From contig JAEWVF010000108.1 in the NCBI GenBank assembly GCA_023459215.1, forward strand, positions 1 through 36,766: 36,766 bases of DNA, in the 5' to 3' direction. Shown here piece after piece: positions 16,990 to 25,353 of the stretch (its first letter is position 1; each line of letters opens with the position of its first letter). The notes beneath the pieces are model-generated. The model was given only the letters and a program-made list of their open reading frames with translations. It had not been told where the DNA came from and made no database searches. The position numbers and the translations under genes are program-made. Source of the stretch: Chloroflexota bacterium. GTDB lineage: Bacteria; Chloroflexota; Anaerolineae; Anaerolineales; Villigracilaceae.

Positions 16990-17418
16990 TTAGTTTGCGC
17001 TCAAATATTTGACGATTACATCTGGGTCGGTTGTCTTTAGTAACTCGGCTAGGTTGTCATCGTCATCGATTACCTCAGCCAGATTTGCAAGCACCCCGAC
17101 ATGCTCATCCGATGATGCAGCAATTCCAATCACCAGATAAACTTTTTCGTCATCGTCCCATTGCACACCATCTTTCAGTTGCAACACGGAGATGCCCGTT
17201 TTCAAAACATGTTCACGGTTTTCATATATGCCGTGCGGAATAGCAACCCCATTGCCCAGACAAGTAGACATTGATTCTTCACGGGTTAACATGCCATCCA
17301 CATAAGCAGGTAAAACACAACCAGATTGAACCAACAATTCACCCGCCTTACGAATAGCATCCGCTTTGTTGATAGCGTTGGATTGCAGTTCAATGCGGTT
17401 CTTGGAGATGATGGGCAT
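16990..17418 (-). CDS. mtlF: PTS mannitol/fructose-type IIA subunit
   Basis: A 142-residue IIA domain protein that carries phosphate from HPr to IIB. The phospho-histidine is His62 in GNGVAIPHG; the flanking DGMLTREESMSTCLG, LKDGVQWDDDEKVYLVIGIAA and DEHVGVLANLAEVI are as in MtlF and fructose IIA. I set the start at 17418 (MPIISKNRIEL) because AGGA lies 8 bases upstream and the length then equals a free-standing MtlF; the frame extends to 17457 with hydrophobic, non-family sequence. It sits between the two IIB genes, with a 95-base gap on the upstream side. Confidence 0.92.
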   Translation of the reverse strand: MPIISKNRIELQSNAINKADAIRKAGELLVQSGCVLPAYVDGMLTREESMSTCLGNGVAIPHGIYENREHVLKTGISVLQLKDGVQWDDDEKVYLVIGIAASSDEHVGVLANLAEVIDDDDNLAELLKTTDPDVIVKYLSAN

Positions 17419-17513
17419 AGTTTGCATCCTGACTACACTTATCCAGAGCAGAAGCATAAAATCGCATACCTGCCTTGGCTTGGGTACTAGAGAAAAACGC
17501 CGATTGGCGAAAT

Positions 17514-17843
17514 TTACGATTCTGTGGAAAGAATCTCTGTTTTATCAACAAGAGCTTTTACGAGCTTGTCGAATACGGGATCATTCAAAAAATGGTTGAA
17601 AGCAACAACGACGGCATTGGGCGCTTTAGCACAGGCTGTTTTAGCCAATCCCTTGTGGACAACTACCACCTGGGCATCGGCAGGAATTTCACGGGCCGGC
17701 TTGTGGACAACAGTGACATCGGTTACCTGTGCAGCTTTTAATTTCTTTTTCAAGGAGTTAACACTCATCAGGCTGGAACCCATACCAGCTTCACAGGCAA
17801 AAATAATGGTTTTAACGCTTGCAGCTGAAATCGATTGCGTCAT
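17514..17843 (-). CDS. PTS mannitol-type IIB subunit, paralogue 2
   Basis: A 109-residue IIB protein with phospho-cysteine Cys17 in IIFACEAGMGSSLM, the expected P-loop. The rest follows the fold: VTDVTVVHKPAREIP, DAQVVVVHKGLAK, PNAVVVAFNHFLNDPVFDKL. It transfers phosphate from IIA to mannitol bound at the IIC protein encoded just upstream. Being next to IIC and having the standard loop, it is the more likely working partner of that IIC. A GGAGAAG ribosome site lies about 8 bases before the ATG. The 118-base gap in front holds a nested stem-loop (17876-17927). Confidence 0.9.
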   Translation of the reverse strand: MTQSISAASVKTIIFACEAGMGSSLMSVNSLKKKLKAAQVTDVTVVHKPAREIPADAQVVVVHKGLAKTACAKAPNAVVVAFNHFLNDPVFDKLVKALVDKTEILSTES

Positions 17844-17875
17844 TTTTCTTCTCCTTGCGGTGTCGAATACAGGGT

Positions 17876-17927
17876 GCAGGTGCGACAGCGGGTATAATAG
17901 CTGTCAAGAGGAAGCTGCCGCACCTGC
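17876..17927 (-). promoter_or_regulatory. Nested intercistronic stem-loop between IIC and IIB
   Basis: Outer arms GCAGGTGCG (17876-17884) and CGCACCTGC (17919-17927) pair perfectly, and GACAGC/GCTGTC (17884-17889 and 17900-17905) pair inside. No T run follows on the minus strand, so this is more likely an mRNA processing or stability element than a full terminator. Confidence 0.5.
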
Positions 17928-17961
17928 GAAATCGCCAGACCAGGCCAGTTTTGGTTTAGTC

Positions 17962-19023
17962 CTAACCTAACCCAGGAACAGTACCAGTTACGGCAACTTC
18001 TTCTTCTTCGGTCTCTTTGACCGGGTTGATGCGCAGAATGAAAGCGCCTACCAGGAAGGAAACCACTGCGCCGATCAGAACACCTGTGAGCACCTGGAAG
18101 TGCTGTCCGGGCGGGATAACGGCCAGGTAAGCAAAGATCGAACCGGGGGATGGGGTAGCAACAAGGCCAGCACCAGAGATAACAAACCACAGGTCAGCAG
18201 CCATGCCGCCGGCAATCATCGCCAAAACCATGATCGGATGAGCAAGAACATAGGGGAAGTAAATCTCGTGGATGCCGCCCAGGAAATGGATAATCATCGA
18301 ACCAGGGGAAGATTCCTTGAGCATACCTTTGCCGGCAAAATAGAAAGCTACCAGCAGGCCAAGACCAGGGCCAGGGTTGGTTTCGAGCAGGAAATGAATG
18401 GCGCGGCCAGTTTCCTGAGATGCAGCCACACCCAGCGGGCCTAAAACACCATGGTTGAGGGCATTATTCAGGAATAAAATTTTGGCGGGTTCAATGACGA
18501 TGGCAGCCAGGGGCAGCAGGCGGGCATCCACGAGCCAACCAACAACAGCACCAGCAGCATCACTGAACGCTGATACAACCGGACCAACGACAATGTTGCC
18601 AAACAGCACCAACACAATGGCCAGGATACCAGCCGAGAAATTGTTGATGAGCATTTCGAAGCCAACAGGGATTTTTTCTTCGAGAATTTCATCGATCTTC
18701 TTGATGCACCAGCCGCCAAGCGGACCCATGAGCATACCGCCCAGGAACATGGGAATATCCGCCCCAACAACAACACCCATGGTGGCCGCTGCGCCGACTA
18801 CACCGCCGCGATGACCGTGGACCATCTTACCGCCCGTATAACCGATCAAAACCGGAAGCAAATAAACGATCATCGGGCCCACCAGCTTGGCAAATGTCTC
18901 ATTTGGGATCCAGCCGGTGGGGATGAACAGCGCCGTGATCAAACCCCAAGCGATGAACGCGCCGATGTTGGGGATGACCATTCCGGCCAGGAAACCACCC
19001 AATTGTTGCAATTTCTCTTTCAT
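17962..19023 (-). CDS. mtlA: PTS mannitol-specific IIC membrane subunit
   Basis: Membrane channel of the mannitol phosphotransferase system. The 353-residue protein follows E. coli MtlA nearly motif by motif: GAFIAWGLITALFIPTGW, PNETFAKLVGPMIVYLLP, VLIGYTGGKMVHGHRGGVVG, GADIPMFLGGMLMGPLGGWC, GFEMLINNFSAGI, EPAKILFLNNALNHG, and the GGIHEIYFPYVLAHP signature with the substrate-binding glutamate. It ends after the IIC domain with an acidic tail (ETEEEEVAV), so IIB and IIA are separate genes here. Start at 19023, with AGGAG 7 bases upstream. The close match makes mannitol the best substrate guess. Confidence 0.95.
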   Translation of the reverse strand: MKEKLQQLGGFLAGMVIPNIGAFIAWGLITALFIPTGWIPNETFAKLVGPMIVYLLPVLIGYTGGKMVHGHRGGVVGAAATMGVVVGADIPMFLGGMLMGPLGGWCIKKIDEILEEKIPVGFEMLINNFSAGILAIVLVLFGNIVVGPVVSAFSDAAGAVVGWLVDARLLPLAAIVIEPAKILFLNNALNHGVLGPLGVAASQETGRAIHFLLETNPGPGLGLLVAFYFAGKGMLKESSPGSMIIHFLGGIHEIYFPYVLAHPIMVLAMIAGGMAADLWFVISGAGLVATPSPGSIFAYLAVIPPGQHFQVLTGVLIGAVVSFLVGAFILRINPVKETEEEEVAVTGTVPGLG

Positions 19024-19051
19024 TTACGTACTCCTTTCAGGATTTTGTTTT

Positions 19052-19133
19052 GCCTGCTGGGCAGGCCTTCTGCGAATTTTCGGGCGACGCTAAGCAGGTC
19101 GCACGCATTACAAGGTAACGGTTGGACGTTACC
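19052..19133 (-). other. Leader hairpins between mtlR-like gene and IIC
   Basis: Two short hairpins lie in the 128-base gap: GCCTGC-TGG-GCAGGC (19052-19066) and GGTAACG-GTTGGA-CGTTACC (19114-19133). Neither is followed by a T run on the minus strand, so I do not call a terminator. They could affect expression of IIC relative to the regulator. Confidence 0.35.
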
Positions 19134-19151
19134 GGGCAACCAGGACAAGGT

Positions 19152-20699
19152 TCAACTCAAGAATCGGGTAATGGCTTCAATATCTTCCGGCATCAACAGC
19201 GGATGAACCCGGATTGTTTTGTTGTTCGCCGCATATTGCCGCGGCAACGGAACGGTGGTCAGGATTAGATCGGCAGAAGCCACCAGCGCGGGAGTCATAT
19301 CGCGAAGCGAGATTACTTCCAACGCATTGAGATAGGGGAAACGAGCATTGAGGCGCGCCACCAACAATTGGGCAGTTGCCATCCCGCTCGGACAGACAAC
19401 TATCACACGCTCAAATTTATACATACGGTTGCGGATAAAAGCAGCTCTCAAGAGCACAATCAGATTATTAATTTCACCGGGTGGCAAGACAAACCCGGTT
19501 TGTTCCTGCACCATTTGAGCAATCCGCTGTCCAATTTCATGCTCAAGTTCATATTCCTCGGGCAAGCTGGCATTGTTCAACGCTACCGGAAACCAAAGGT
19601 TAAAACGCTTGCGGAAACAGGCCGGAATGATGTTATTAAGCAACCCATTCTGCAGGGTGCGGTCATATTTCATCTTGGGGATGCCATAAGATTGGCTGAT
19701 AACATCCATCATGCTGCCAATCATCGTTGAAAACTCGTTGTTCCGCTCCAACTCGCCCGGCAAAATCTCATTGCGCGGGGCGGCTAACATTTCCATGGCC
19801 ACCCCAGCGACATCCGAGGCTGTCCAGACGATGTTCAGGTCGCGCCCCATGTGGCGGGCCACATAGCTGGCAACCGGCCAGATCGTTGCGGTCTGCAACC
19901 AATTGAAGAGTTGCGGGTCCACTTCGATGCGGCGACCTTCCTGCAAACGGCAGTCCATCAAGGCAAAAATCAGAGCAAGGTGCAAAACCGCATCATCAGT
20001 AAAGCGCCCGCCTAGTTGCTCTTCTGATTTGGCAACCAGCCCAATCGCCCGGCGCATGCGAATCTTGGAGAGCCAGTAACTAACCTGCTCAACCAACGGC
20101 AGCAAAGCAGTATCACCCTGTAGATTGAAAATCAACCCATCAGCGTGACTGATCTCGGTCACCGGTTCACTGCTAAAAGGCGTTTCACTCCATAGCACTT
20201 TTGCGAGGGCTTGTTGGCAGTCCCGCTCCGCACCGCTAACCTGAATGCCAAAATGCGGCTTACGCACCAGAGCGAGGTTCTGTTCAACAAACCAGGCTTC
20301 AAGCTCGTCCATATCCTTGAGCAAGGTCACCCGCGAAACCTGCGTCAGTTGCTCCAATTGCGAAAGGATGAACGGCTCCGCGCGGGTTAATAAAAACAAC
20401 GCCAGCAATTGCTGACGCTGTTTGACAGATAAAACAATCTGAACGCCGGAAACCAGGCTTATTTCTTTCTTCATGCTGCGAATCTGTTCCGGGGAAAGGT
20501 TCAGGCAAAATCCCGTCCCTGGAACATTCACCAAATCATGACCATGTTGCTGTAACCAGTATTTCACACCCTGAAGGCTATAGTTTACCTGGCGCGGTGT
20601 AATGTGCAATAGCCCGGAAAGCTCCATTGCGCCAATCGGCCGACCGGCATCAAGAAGTACCTTCAAAATATCGCGTTGGCGGGTGGTCAGGATCATCAT
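19152..20699 (-). CDS. mtlR: BglG/MtlR-type PRD transcriptional regulator with C-terminal IIB-like domain
   Basis: A 515-residue PTS-controlled activator. In order: winged helix-turn-helix (1-65), a second DNA-binding helix-turn-helix (about 95-150, LSQLEQLTQVSRVTLLKDMDEL), PRD1 (about 185-290), PRD2 (about 310-425) and a GatB-like IIB domain whose cysteine is Cys436 (VVCPSGMATAQLL). The IIA-like domain of longer MtlR proteins is absent. PRD1 keeps a histidine in AVLHLALIFALMDCRL (His240), but both usual PRD2 histidine positions appear replaced (NNIIPACFRKRF, EINNLIVLLRAAF). It is first in the PTS gene row, so it likely controls it. Start is 20699 or the adjacent ATG at 20696; the ribosome site is weak. 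Confidence 0.85.
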   Translation of the reverse strand: MMILTTRQRDILKVLLDAGRPIGAMELSGLLHITPRQVNYSLQGVKYWLQQHGHDLVNVPGTGFCLNLSPEQIRSMKKEISLVSGVQIVLSVKQRQQLLALFLLTRAEPFILSQLEQLTQVSRVTLLKDMDELEAWFVEQNLALVRKPHFGIQVSGAERDCQQALAKVLWSETPFSSEPVTEISHADGLIFNLQGDTALLPLVEQVSYWLSKIRMRRAIGLVAKSEEQLGGRFTDDAVLHLALIFALMDCRLQEGRRIEVDPQLFNWLQTATIWPVASYVARHMGRDLNIVWTASDVAGVAMEMLAAPRNEILPGELERNNEFSTMIGSMMDVISQSYGIPKMKYDRTLQNGLLNNIIPACFRKRFNLWFPVALNNASLPEEYELEHEIGQRIAQMVQEQTGFVLPPGEINNLIVLLRAAFIRNRMYKFERVIVVCPSGMATAQLLVARLNARFPYLNALEVISLRDMTPALVASADLILTTVPLPRQYAANNKTIRVHPLLMPEDIEAITRFLS

Positions 20700-20754
20700 T
20701 CTGGCACAGGCTCTTTTCCGTGAATCGGAGAGTACAACGTGACTATATTTTAGG

Positions 20755-20769
20755 TTAATAATTTATTAA
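20755..20769. promoter_or_regulatory. AT-rich inverted repeat upstream of the PRD regulator
   Basis: TTAATAA-T-TTATTAA, a perfect 7-bp inverted repeat with one central base, ending about 55 bases before the regulator start. It lies where a promoter or activator site for the mannitol operon would be. AT-rich palindromes arise easily, so this is tentative. Confidence 0.35.
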
Positions 20770-20879
20770 TTCTTAACGATTTAGCGCATTTTTTGTGCAT
20801 CAACACACAACAAAAGTATACTATTCCCTCATAATCTTCTTCCAGTATCCATCTCAGGCAGACTCGGAAAATGAAACAA

Positions 20880-20937
20880 AACGAACCAGGGAAGGAAATC
20901 CCGCTTAATATGGCGGAGTTTCCTTCCCTGGTTCGTT
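20880..20937 (-). terminator. Long hairpin, probable terminator of the GH87/ABC operon
   Basis: A perfect 19-bp stem (20880-20898 with 20919-20937) topped by a CCGC/GCGG inner pair. On the minus strand it is followed by TTGTTTCATTTTCC, moderately T-rich. It lies downstream of the GH53 remnant and so marks the end of the original glycan operon. Confidence 0.6.
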
Positions 20938-20967
20938 AAAATGATGTACTGGTGGAAAGCTGTCAGC

Positions 20968-21258
20968 TTACGGATTTCCTAAAAGCTTTAACGCAGGGAG
21001 CGGTTGGCTGTTGTAATCGAACAAGGCCTGGTTCTTCCAATTGCTCCTGTATGGAGGCTGAGCTGGTTTCCAGTCAACGTAGGCAATGGGGACAGGTTGC
21101 ATCCGGCGAAGAACACCGTTGCCATGCCAGTTAGGAACAGCACGGACAATGCTCATGATATCGGATAATATTTTGGCCTGTCCTGCCGAAGTGAATAGAT
21201 AATCTGGCTGTTCCTGCGCCGTGACGACAGGCTCTGTTATCTTTATATTCTGGCATGT
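20968..21258 (-). pseudogene. GH53 endo-beta-1,4-galactanase C-terminal remnant
   Basis: Reading the minus strand from 21258, an open stretch of 96 codons ends at a stop at 20968. It contains PDYLFTSAGQAKILSDIMSI, then VPNWHGNGV, QPVPIAYVDWKP, and the tail NWKNQALFDYNSQPLPAL, which matches the end of arabinogalactan endo-beta-1,4-galactanases (the usual WENQALFDFDG..LPAL ending). A full GH53 enzyme is about 350-400 residues; the catalytic glutamates and the signal peptide are missing and an in-frame stop precedes the fragment. It lies 60 bases beyond the GH87-like gene in the same direction, so it looks like the eroded last gene of that operon. Confidence 0.65.
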
Positions 21259-21317
21259 TTAATCAGGATAAATCAGCCCAGAGATGGGTTTGGAGGTGAC
21301 AAATGATTTTAGCTGAC

Positions 21318-23552
21318 TTACCATCCACGATTCCCATCTCCAATGAACAGTTTGAATTTTAATATCGGTGAATTGTTGAGAACATTCTCTTTGAGCGAAT
21401 TCAGCACTTCGACAAAAGAAAAACTGGCATCGCCCGATAAATTTGAACTCAGGTAAATGCCATTTGTCCCCGAATTGATGATTTGAATATGCTCAAAAGT
21501 TGCCCCGGTCATCGGCGATGGGCCAGCCAATTCAATACCTGCGAAGGTGGAGCTCTCAATCAGCAAATCGCTCACCTTCAGCCCACCGATTTCACCCTGC
21601 TGCGCCCAAATTTTGAGCGCCCCATGCTGCTGGCGAAACATTGGCCCACCAGCGCGGATGAGCGAGTTGCGCGCCACAACTGTATTGCCTTCAAACGGGT
21701 TTGAGTTAAACTGGGCCGCAATCAGAATGCCCGGATACGTGACCACATCGAAGCACATGTTATTCTCGATGTGATTGTCCTTCCCGCCATAAATCGCCAG
21801 GCAGTTGGCCCTCCAGGGAACCTGAATGGTATTAAAGCGGAAAACATTGCCGGTATTGACCGGATCGCCCTTCGGCGACCACGAAGCCAGGGCATCATCG
21901 CCGGTGTTGCGGAAGTGGGAATTTTCCACCACCGAATGACTGGTCCCGTTGCAGAAATTAATCCCATCGGCAAACAAGTTACGGAAGCGGCTGTTGCGAA
22001 TCACCAGACCATTCGTCCCGCCGCTGACCCAAAAACCAACCTTAATATGCTCGACCCAGATATTTTCGAGCGAAGAACCCATTCCGGCGCTGCCATTAAA
22101 GCCATTTTCGGGGCTTTTATCGTCGCGGGTGATGGTTTCGCCCAGGATGGCGAAATCGGCGAAGCGGCAGTTATTCCCGATACAGTTGAAGCGCGCATAT
22201 TTCCCGCGGATGGTGGAATACCACATCCCCGCGCCCTGAATCGTGACATCGGAAACATCGAACCCGTGAATTTCACTCACGAACATCCCGGCCGGAATCC
22301 AGACTCCCGTTTTAGCGGCCTTCGCCTTGGCGATACACTGCTGGATGGCGTTCCCGGCATCTTTACCGCTATTTGGTTCCGCGCCGCACGCCTCGATGGA
22401 GATAAACCCTTCGGGCATGTTTTTGGGCGAGGCCACCTGCTCCAAATCGACCAGGTCAACCACGTAATATTCGGCGCTGTCGTCGGCATCTTTTTGCAGC
22501 TTGACCGTTGCGCCTGCCTGAATGTCGCCCACCAGCGCCCTGGCTTCATCATAAAAATGATGCGCGCCGCCTGCTTTGGGAACGTTAAAAGTCAACTCCT
22601 CGCCGCCATACGACCAGGCATATTTGGATGTCAATTGGATTTTCTGGCGGAAGATATTATCCACGTACAGGCTGAGCGTAGCTTCCAGCCCCTGGCCATC
22701 TTCCGAATCAGGGATGACGTAACGCACCACCACTGAGTTGGCGGCGGACGTTGACTGGAATTGAACGTAATCCCCGGCATGGTTCAACTTGACCGCGCTG
22801 CGCCCCGATGATTCGGATGCAATGCTGCCAAACGTCCGGTCGGGAGCAAGAATCTCCCCGTTGGTTTGGGTCATTTCAGCTTCATATTCGATCCACGGGA
22901 CAATTGCGCCCCGGCTTTCGGGTGGATTGGGCGGGGTAGGGATGGTTGCAGAGGCTACGGGGGAAGAATCAGTGAGGGACATGTTATTCATTGGTTCCAA
23001 AACCCAGCGGGCGTTGTCAGCCTCGATGGAGACTCGTTCATAGCGCACCAGTCCATCTTTGACATACAACACCTGCCAGTTATGCCAGACATTGCGGATG
23101 ATGACCGGGCCAGCGGCCGGGTCGCCTTCCAGGCTCCAGCGTGGGCTCATCCAGTCAGGCTGGATGGGGATGATTTCAACCTCGGCCTTAAGATTTTCAA
23201 TGGCGAGATAGTGGCCGCTGGATTGGTTTTGCAGGCGTTGGCTACCCTGGTAGGTTTCCAGCCCCCACAGGGCAGCCGGTGCGGACGGGTCCTGGGTTAG
23301 CACAGCCAAGCCATCTTGCTCGGCAAGGTAGGTTCCACTTTCGACGTTTTGGATGCGAACCAGGGGCATGTCCGAGGCAGAGGTGTTCTCGGTTGTGGCG
23401 GTGGCCGGCGGCAGCGCGGAGGGGGTCTTGGCTGGTGTTGGGGATGTGCCAAGGGCTGTAGTCAAGCCCTCCTGCGTGGGCAGAGTCTGCGGCCCGGCAC
23501 ATCCCGTTAACCAAAGGAGAGAGAAAATGGCAAAAGCAACCACGCGCGTCAT
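21318..23552 (-). CDS. Exported GH87-like beta-helix glycanase lipoprotein (alpha-1,3-glucanase/mycodextranase type)
   Basis: A 744-residue lipoprotein: signal peptide with lipobox LTGC (Cys18), Ser/Thr/Pro linker (21-62), a beta-trefoil (ricin/fascin-like) domain (about 63-190), a second linker, a CBM6/CBM35-like sugar-binding module (about 219-372, IEYEAEMTQTNG), then a right-handed beta-helix (385-744). The helix carries FADGINFCNG and NTGDDALASWS; aspartates 529, 552 and 553 are spaced 23 and 24 apart, as in the catalytic triad reported for GH87 alpha-1,3-glucanase (D1045, D1068, D1069; from memory). It likely cuts alpha-1,3- or mixed alpha-1,3/1,4-glucan at the cell surface. Its ATG shares one base with the permease stop (TGATG), so it is translated together with the importer. 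A pectate-lyase-like enzyme is the alternative. Confidence 0.8.
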   Translation of the reverse strand: MTRVVAFAIFSLLWLTGCAGPQTLPTQEGLTTALGTSPTPAKTPSALPPATATTENTSASDMPLVRIQNVESGTYLAEQDGLAVLTQDPSAPAALWGLETYQGSQRLQNQSSGHYLAIENLKAEVEIIPIQPDWMSPRWSLEGDPAAGPVIIRNVWHNWQVLYVKDGLVRYERVSIEADNARWVLEPMNNMSLTDSSPVASATIPTPPNPPESRGAIVPWIEYEAEMTQTNGEILAPDRTFGSIASESSGRSAVKLNHAGDYVQFQSTSAANSVVVRYVIPDSEDGQGLEATLSLYVDNIFRQKIQLTSKYAWSYGGEELTFNVPKAGGAHHFYDEARALVGDIQAGATVKLQKDADDSAEYYVVDLVDLEQVASPKNMPEGFISIEACGAEPNSGKDAGNAIQQCIAKAKAAKTGVWIPAGMFVSEIHGFDVSDVTIQGAGMWYSTIRGKYARFNCIGNNCRFADFAILGETITRDDKSPENGFNGSAGMGSSLENIWVEHIKVGFWVSGGTNGLVIRNSRFRNLFADGINFCNGTSHSVVENSHFRNTGDDALASWSPKGDPVNTGNVFRFNTIQVPWRANCLAIYGGKDNHIENNMCFDVVTYPGILIAAQFNSNPFEGNTVVARNSLIRAGGPMFRQQHGALKIWAQQGEIGGLKVSDLLIESSTFAGIELAGPSPMTGATFEHIQIINSGTNGIYLSSNLSGDASFSFVEVLNSLKENVLNNSPILKFKLFIGDGNRGW

Positions 23553-24415
23553 CAGAAGGTCAATCCGCCTTTCATGTAACGCTGCAAGAAAACAGCAGCC
23601 AGCAGGGGCGGGAGCATGGCAATAAACGAGCCAGCCATGTGCAAATTCATCGGGAAGGAACGAGTCAGATTGAACAGGCGTACCGAGGCAGTTTGCAATT
23701 CAGCATCACGCAGAACAAGTAGAGGCAACAGAAAATCGCCCCACAGACCGATGAAAGAAAGCAGACCCAGGACGAGCATGATGGAGGTGGAGAGCGGAAT
23801 AGTAAATTGGAAAAACATGCGCGAGTCGCTGGCACCATCAAGCTGGGCAGCTTCGTAAATTTCTTTGGGAATAGAATCGAAAGCCGTTTTGAGTACCAAA
23901 ATCATAAAAGGATTAACCGCATACGGCAGCCACAAGCCCCAGTAAGAGTTGATCAGGCTGGTATTTAAAATGGGCAGCTTGGCAATCGTGATATAGAGCG
24001 GCACGATATAGGCGATGCGAGGCACAGTCATGGTGATAAGGATTAACACCATCATAACGCTCGAGCCAATCGGCTTGAGCCGTGAGAGAAAATAGGCGGT
24101 CAGCGATGAAACTATTAATTGCAAAACTACACCACCTCCCGCAACGATGATCGTATTGCCAAACATACGCGTCATGTTAAATCGTTTCCAGGCATCGAGG
24201 TAGTTATTCCAGTTTGGGGCAGCTGGCCACAGGTTAAGGCCAGGTTTGTAGATTTCAGTGCTCGATTTCAAGCCAGCGGTGAAGGAAAAGAAGAAAGGAA
24301 AAACCACGACAAGGGTGGTCAAGACCAGGATTACGAAAAACAGGCCCAGCACAAATTTTCCGCCAAAGGAACGGGCTTCCACGTCAGACATGATGCCGCG
24401 ATTGTAGGTGCTCAT
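23552..24415 (-). CDS. MalG-type carbohydrate ABC transporter permease
   Basis: Inner-membrane subunit of an oligosaccharide (CUT1) importer, 287 residues with six membrane segments (first at about 20-47). The ATPase-contacting EAA loop is EIYEAAQLDGASDSRMFFQF. It starts at 24415 with AAGGAG five bases upstream and ends by sharing a base with the GH87-like gene. MalF partner lies 9 bases upstream. No ATP-binding gene accompanies the pair, as is common where one MsmK/UgpC-type ATPase serves several importers. Confidence 0.95.
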   Translation of the reverse strand: MSTYNRGIMSDVEARSFGGKFVLGLFFVILVLTTLVVVFPFFFSFTAGLKSSTEIYKPGLNLWPAAPNWNNYLDAWKRFNMTRMFGNTIIVAGGGVVLQLIVSSLTAYFLSRLKPIGSSVMMVLILITMTVPRIAYIVPLYITIAKLPILNTSLINSYWGLWLPYAVNPFMILVLKTAFDSIPKEIYEAAQLDGASDSRMFFQFTIPLSTSIMLVLGLLSFIGLWGDFLLPLLVLRDAELQTASVRLFNLTRSFPMNLHMAGSFIAMLPPLLAAVFLQRYMKGGLTF

Positions 24416-24424
24416 TATTGCTCC

Positions 24425-25339
24425 TTACCCTTGTTGTTCGCGGCGGCGCGACAACCAGACATAAATAACGGAAAATGCAGAAAGAATAACCAACAGCGAA
24501 ACGCTCCAGGCCGAGGCCAGGCCAAAATCACTGCGCTCAAATGCGGTCCGATAAAGTTCCAGAACCGGAGTTACGGAGGCATTGGCCGGGCCTCCGGATG
24601 TCAGGATAAATGGCTCGGTAAAAACCTGTCCAACAGCGATGATTTGCAAGATAAGCATAATTTGCATGCGTGAACCAAGCAGAGGTAGGGTGATGTACCA
24701 GATGCGCTGCCAGACATTGAAGCCATCCAACTCGGCAGCTTCGTAAATTTCAGTGGGAATTTCTTGCAATGCGGAAATATAAATCAGCACACTGCCGCCC
24801 GCTCCCAGCCAAGTCATGATGATTACCATTGCCGGTTTGACCAGATCAGGATTTTGCAGCCAAAGCTGGGCTGAAAATCCCGCAGCCTTCAACAAGCTGT
24901 TGAGGATACCGCCATCTGGCGCGTAAATCTGCCGCCAAACGAGCAACGCCACGGCAACAGGGATCAGCGATGGTAGATAAACTATCGTTTGGAAAAACTT
25001 TCCCATGCCACGCATTTCATTGACCATTAGCGCCAGCATGATGGGAATCATGAATCCCATCACAATACTTAATAACATGAAGATGCCAATATTTTTCCAG
25101 GCCGTCAAGAAAAGCGGATTGCCAAACATGCGCACATAGTTATCGAGGCCAATCCATTCGGCAGGTTTTGCCAGGCTGACTTTCTGAAAACTGTAGAGAA
25201 CGGTTGTCACAATGGGGTAAAAAGTCATCCAAGAAAAAACCAGCAAAGCCGGCAGGATATAAACATACGAAAAAATTTGCTTCCGCCAAAAATAAGCTGT
25301 GCGCTTCTGTTTTCGCCTTAAGTCGGCCTGAATTGTCAT
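24425..25339 (-). CDS. MalF-type carbohydrate ABC transporter permease
   Basis: Second permease of the CUT1 importer, about 304 residues with six membrane segments. The EAA loop reads EIYEAAELDGFNVWQRIWYI, and SGGPANAS is the usual motif before the last segments. The start at 25339 (MTIQADLRRKQK) is chosen for AAGGAG seven bases upstream; the frame extends ten codons further into an intercistronic stem-loop, which argues against the longer form. It follows the binding-protein gene and leads into MalG. Confidence 0.95.
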   Translation of the reverse strand: MTIQADLRRKQKRTAYFWRKQIFSYVYILPALLVFSWMTFYPIVTTVLYSFQKVSLAKPAEWIGLDNYVRMFGNPLFLTAWKNIGIFMLLSIVMGFMIPIMLALMVNEMRGMGKFFQTIVYLPSLIPVAVALLVWRQIYAPDGGILNSLLKAAGFSAQLWLQNPDLVKPAMVIIMTWLGAGGSVLIYISALQEIPTEIYEAAELDGFNVWQRIWYITLPLLGSRMQIMLILQIIAVGQVFTEPFILTSGGPANASVTPVLELYRTAFERSDFGLASAWSVSLLVILSAFSVIYVWLSRRREQQG

Positions 25340-25353
25340 CTGGGAACTCCTTG

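Noticed and set aside
21771..22736. 321-codon plus-strand frame opposite the GH87-like gene
   Set aside because: No domain or ribosome site; the minus-strand protein is clearly the real one.
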